From NCBI GenBank assembly GCA_025362495.1, contig JANYGI010000035.1, positions 1-64,000 of the forward strand: a stretch of 64,000 nt of DNA, written 5' to 3'. The DNA comes from Byssovorax sp. (GTDB lineage: Bacteria; Myxococcota_A; Polyangia; Polyangiales; Polyangiaceae). Under the pieces are notes generated by a model. That model saw only the letters and a program-made list of their open reading frames with translations. It was not told where the DNA came from and ran no database searches. Both the position numbers and the translations under genes were made by a program. Positions 61,539-64,000 of the stretch are shown in pieces; positions within the stretch are counted from its first letter, which is position 1, and each line of letters opens with the position of its first letter.

Positions 61539-62950
61539 TGAAACTGAGAATCGTCGTCAACTATGCTCCGCGCTATCGCCGGGGGCACGCGTTTCACTTC
61601 GTCCCGCCGGTGACGGGGATCCACCTCGCGGCGATCACGCCGGCCGGGCACGAGGTCGAGGTGATCCACGAGCAGGTGCGGCAGGTACCGGTGGACGCTG
61701 CGCCCGATCTCGTGGCGCTCTCGTTCTTCTCGGGGTTCGCGCGCAACGCCTACTCCATCGCCGATCGCTACCGCGCGCTCGGCGTGCCGGTGGTCGCGGG
61801 TGGCCCGCACGTGTCGTACTGGGTGGAAGAGGCCTTGCAGCACGTCGACGCGGTCGTGATCGGCGAGGCGGAGAGCGTGTGGCCCGAGGTGCTGCGCGAC
61901 TTCGAGCGAGGCACGCCGAAGCGGGTCTATCGCGGCGTCGCGTCGGAGCTGACGGGGCTGCCCACGCCTCGCTACGATCTGCTGGAGAATCGCTTCCTCG
62001 TGCCCCGGGTGCTCCAGGCGACGCGGGGGTGCCCGTTCACCTGCAGCTTTTGCAGCGTTCCTGATCTCAACCCCGGCTTCCGCGTGCGACCCGTGGACGA
62101 TGTGATCCGCGACCTCGAGAGCAGCCATTTCCCGCTGCCGTGGCAGGAGAAGGTGGCCTGGTTCTGGGACGACAACCTGCTGGTGCAGCGGCGCTGGGCG
62201 AAGGAGCTGCTCACCGCCATGACGGGCCTGAATCGTCAATGGTTGACGCAGGCGTCAATCGATATCGTCAAAGATCGCGAGCTGCTCGATCTCATGGAAA
62301 AATCGGGCTGCATCGGGATCTTCCTGGGCATCGAGAGCCTGGACGACGCGGACCTGAAGAGCGTCGGCAAGCGCCAGAACCGGGCCGCCGAGTACAGCGA
62401 GGCGATAGCGCGGCTCCACGATCGCGGGATCTGCGTGATGGCCGGGTTCATCTCGGGGTTCGACGATCAAGATCCGGCGATGATCGTGGGCACCGCCGAT
62501 CGGCTCAACGCGATCGGGATCGACGTGCCATTCCTGAGCATCCTGACGCCCTTCCGCGGGACTCCGCTCTACGATGAGCAGCTCCGGGACGGGAGGATCC
62601 TCGCCGATCGCGACTGGCCTCATTACAACGGATACAACGTGGCATTTCGTCCGGCGAAGATGTCGCCCGAGCAGCTGCTCCGCGCCCACCGGGAGATGTG
62701 GAATCGGGCGTTCTCGCCGTCGTCGGTGCTCTCGCGGCTGGCGCGCGGCGCGAGGCAGCTCAGCCCGGGAGGGATGATGCTGTCGGCGGCGATGAATGGC
62801 TTCTACGGGCTGAAGCAGCTCACGGGCAACCCGCCGGCCGAGGCGGCGACGCCGGGCGCGGAGTCGATAGCGCACCCCGATCCCGCCGCGCCGCCCGAGC
62901 GGCTGGCGCGCCTCCGAAAGAGCCGGGACGCGACCGAGGTGGCCGCGTGA
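61538..62950 (+). CDS. B12-binding radical SAM protein
   Basis: A 470-residue enzyme. The cobalamin-type domain (1-145) has GIHLAAITPAGHEVEVIHEQ, PDLVALSFFSGFARNAY and VVIGEAESVWPEVLRDF. The radical SAM domain has GCPFTCSFCSVP (CX3CX2C near residue 170), VAWFWDDNLLVQ, and GFISGFDDQDP. This subgroup often methylates unreactive carbons or acts in lipid/hopanoid chemistry. It is translationally coupled to the membrane protein at 60081 (TGATG). The C-terminal ~60 residues are variable and Ala/Pro-rich. Confidence 0.9.
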   Translation: MKLRIVVNYAPRYRRGHAFHFVPPVTGIHLAAITPAGHEVEVIHEQVRQVPVDAAPDLVALSFFSGFARNAYSIADRYRALGVPVVAGGPHVSYWVEEALQHVDAVVIGEAESVWPEVLRDFERGTPKRVYRGVASELTGLPTPRYDLLENRFLVPRVLQATRGCPFTCSFCSVPDLNPGFRVRPVDDVIRDLESSHFPLPWQEKVAWFWDDNLLVQRRWAKELLTAMTGLNRQWLTQASIDIVKDRELLDLMEKSGCIGIFLGIESLDDADLKSVGKRQNRAAEYSEAIARLHDRGICVMAGFISGFDDQDPAMIVGTADRLNAIGIDVPFLSILTPFRGTPLYDEQLRDGRILADRDWPHYNGYNVAFRPAKMSPEQLLRAHREMWNRAFSPSSVLSRLARGARQLSPGGMMLSAAMNGFYGLKQLTGNPPAEAATPGAESIAHPDPAAPPERLARLRKSRDATEVAA

Positions 62951-64000
62951 TCAGGCCGTGAGGGCCTTGCAAGGCGTGTTGGAGTAGCCCTGGTCTGCGC
63001 CGACCTCGGTGGCCGTGGGATCGATCGTCTTCAGGACCGAGAGCAGCACGTCGGTGGTATTCTCGTCCGAGTCCGAGCGGTAGTGGACGCCGGGGTACAC
63101 GAGGTCTCCGCCGCCGCGACCGGCGACGATGACCGGTTGATCGAAGCAGGAGTGCGTCAGGCCCTCGGCGGCGTCGCTGCCGAGGTAGACCACGGAGTTA
63201 TCGAGGATGTTGCCAGGGCCCTCGGGCATCGACTTGAGCTTTTCGAGCAGGTAGGCATAACAGCCCATGTTGAAGACGACAGCCTGGTGGACGAGCTCTT
63301 GCTGGTTGGCGTCGTGGGTCAGGCCGTGCTCTTCGACGGTGGCGCCCGTCATCCAGTAGACGGTCCCACCGACGCTCCCGCTCTGCTGCAAGCTCACCAC
63401 GCGGGTGAGATCGCAGGCGAAGGCGACGGCGATGATGTCGGCCATGGCCTTGGAGACAGCGAGGAGCGGCTCGTCTCCGTTGATGTCTTTGTTGTTCTCG
63501 ACCGGCTGGCCAGGCTTCATGCACACCGGCGGAATGGCCAGGATCTGCTTCTGGAGAAGGTAGATGCTCTCCATGTGGGCTTCGAGGCGCATCTTGTCGC
63601 TGGCGCCGACGCGCATCTGGAGGCGCTTGGCGTCTTCCCGCACGGCGTCGAGGGCGGTGACCCGGAGCTTGGTCGAGTGATCGTCCTTGGGGACGAACGA
63701 CCCGAAGAGCTTGGCGAACGCCACCTGCGGGTTGTACTCCGACGGTAGCGGCTGGTCAGGCCCCTTGTGAGCGAGGTATTGCAGCGTCGGCCCCTCGCCG
63801 GTGGTGACGCGCTTGGAGACGCCGAGCTGGAGCGAGGGCAGGTATGTGGGGCTCTTCTTGGCGATCGCCGTCGCGGCGACCTGGTCAATCGAGGGGCCGC
63901 CGAACTTGGACGAGTAGTTGGAGTTGCCCGGATCGAGCGCGATGAACGGATATCCCGAGAACGCGCCGGCCACGCCGTCGTGGTGGCCGCGGCGCCCGTA
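62951..64000 (-). CDS. DUF1552 protein (3' part, runs off the window)
   Basis: The last ~350 residues of a DUF1552 protein; its start lies beyond 64000, since the frame stays open upstream of the first visible ATG codon. Typical blocks are ALDPGNSNYSSKFGGPS-like text, LQMRVGASDKMRLEAHMESIYLLQKQI, MADIIAVAFACDLTRVVSLQ, HGLTHDANQQELVHQAV and a closing VVYLGSDAAEGLTHSCFDQPVIVAG. DUF1552 is related to sulfatase-like DUF1501 proteins and is abundant in myxobacteria and planctomycetes, usually exported with a DUF1592/1588 partner. The partner is not visible here. Confidence 0.85.
   Translation of the reverse strand, partial: YGRRGHHDGVAGAFSGYPFIALDPGNSNYSSKFGGPSIDQVAATAIAKKSPTYLPSLQLGVSKRVTTGEGPTLQYLAHKGPDQPLPSEYNPQVAFAKLFGSFVPKDDHSTKLRVTALDAVREDAKRLQMRVGASDKMRLEAHMESIYLLQKQILAIPPVCMKPGQPVENNKDINGDEPLLAVSKAMADIIAVAFACDLTRVVSLQQSGSVGGTVYWMTGATVEEHGLTHDANQQELVHQAVVFNMGCYAYLLEKLKSMPEGPGNILDNSVVYLGSDAAEGLTHSCFDQPVIVAGRGGGDLVYPGVHYRSDSDENTTDVLLSVLKTIDPTATEVGADQGYSNTPCKALTA

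Overview
The window is about 64 kb of very GC-rich DNA, densely packed with roughly 57 protein genes on both strands and no gap longer than about 210 bases. No rRNA, tRNA, CRISPR array, insertion sequence or replication origin was seen. The gene content points to a myxobacterium, most likely of the Polyangia/Sorangium side. The clues are many two-domain lipoproteins, VIT/VWA/AgmX-type and DUF1552 proteins, a TIGR02270-type protein, Rpn-like nuclease relics, PilD with pilin-like proteins, and a FHA/zinc-ribbon regulator. That placement is inference from gene families, not from a marker gene.

Layout. 1-16 kb is mixed chromosomal background: a TPR protein end, a DUF429 nuclease-fold protein, a B12/radical-SAM enzyme, a TlpA-like thioredoxin and a GbsR-type regulator. 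It continues with a FHA protein paired with a decayed phosphatase, a signal-peptidase-like protein, a trypsin-like protease, glutamate 5-kinase (proB), a GAF/EI-like protein and a NitT/TauT-type ABC transporter. A MqsA-like antitoxin (16.0-16.5 kb) has its own recognisable promoter and operator. 16.7-27.6 kb is an orphan type VI secretion spike/cargo island on the + strand: truncated DUF2169, a VgrG remnant, complete VgrG, an unknown 262-aa protein, a DUF4150 (PAAR-like) protein with a large uncharacterised C-terminus, a complete DUF2169 protein, and a ketosynthase-like/TIGR02270 fusion. No sheath, baseplate or ClpV genes are present here.

27.6-41.3 kb holds a formylglycine-generating-enzyme-like lipoprotein, an Rpn-family nuclease with a nearby relic, a DJ-1/PfpI protein, PilD, a UDP-sugar pyrophosphorylase and a tightly coupled set (DUF2505, an SppA fused to an outer-membrane-barrel-like domain, and an ABC-ATPase-like protein without Walker A). 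A lipoprotein and a GT-C-like membrane protein follow. 41.3-54.6 kb carries a PLP enzyme/YgiQ operon, a two-domain PPK2, a thioredoxin lipoprotein, a thiamine-diphosphate enzyme, a two-gene DUF1828-type accessory module, a MATE transporter, a long hairpin, a pilin-like anchored protein and an aminotransferase. 54.6-64 kb carries a 1171-aa VIT/VWA/AgmX/TPR protein, a LytS/LytTR two-component pair, a membrane protein translationally coupled to a B12/radical-SAM enzyme, and the 3' part of a DUF1552 gene that runs off the end.

The most unusual features are the T6SS cargo island, where an effector candidate has no recognisable toxin domain, and the number of enzyme-fold proteins that have lost a key catalytic residue: signal peptidase-like, LMW phosphatase-like, EI-like, ABC-ATPase-like and ketosynthase-like. 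All functional statements come from reading motifs by eye; no search was run.
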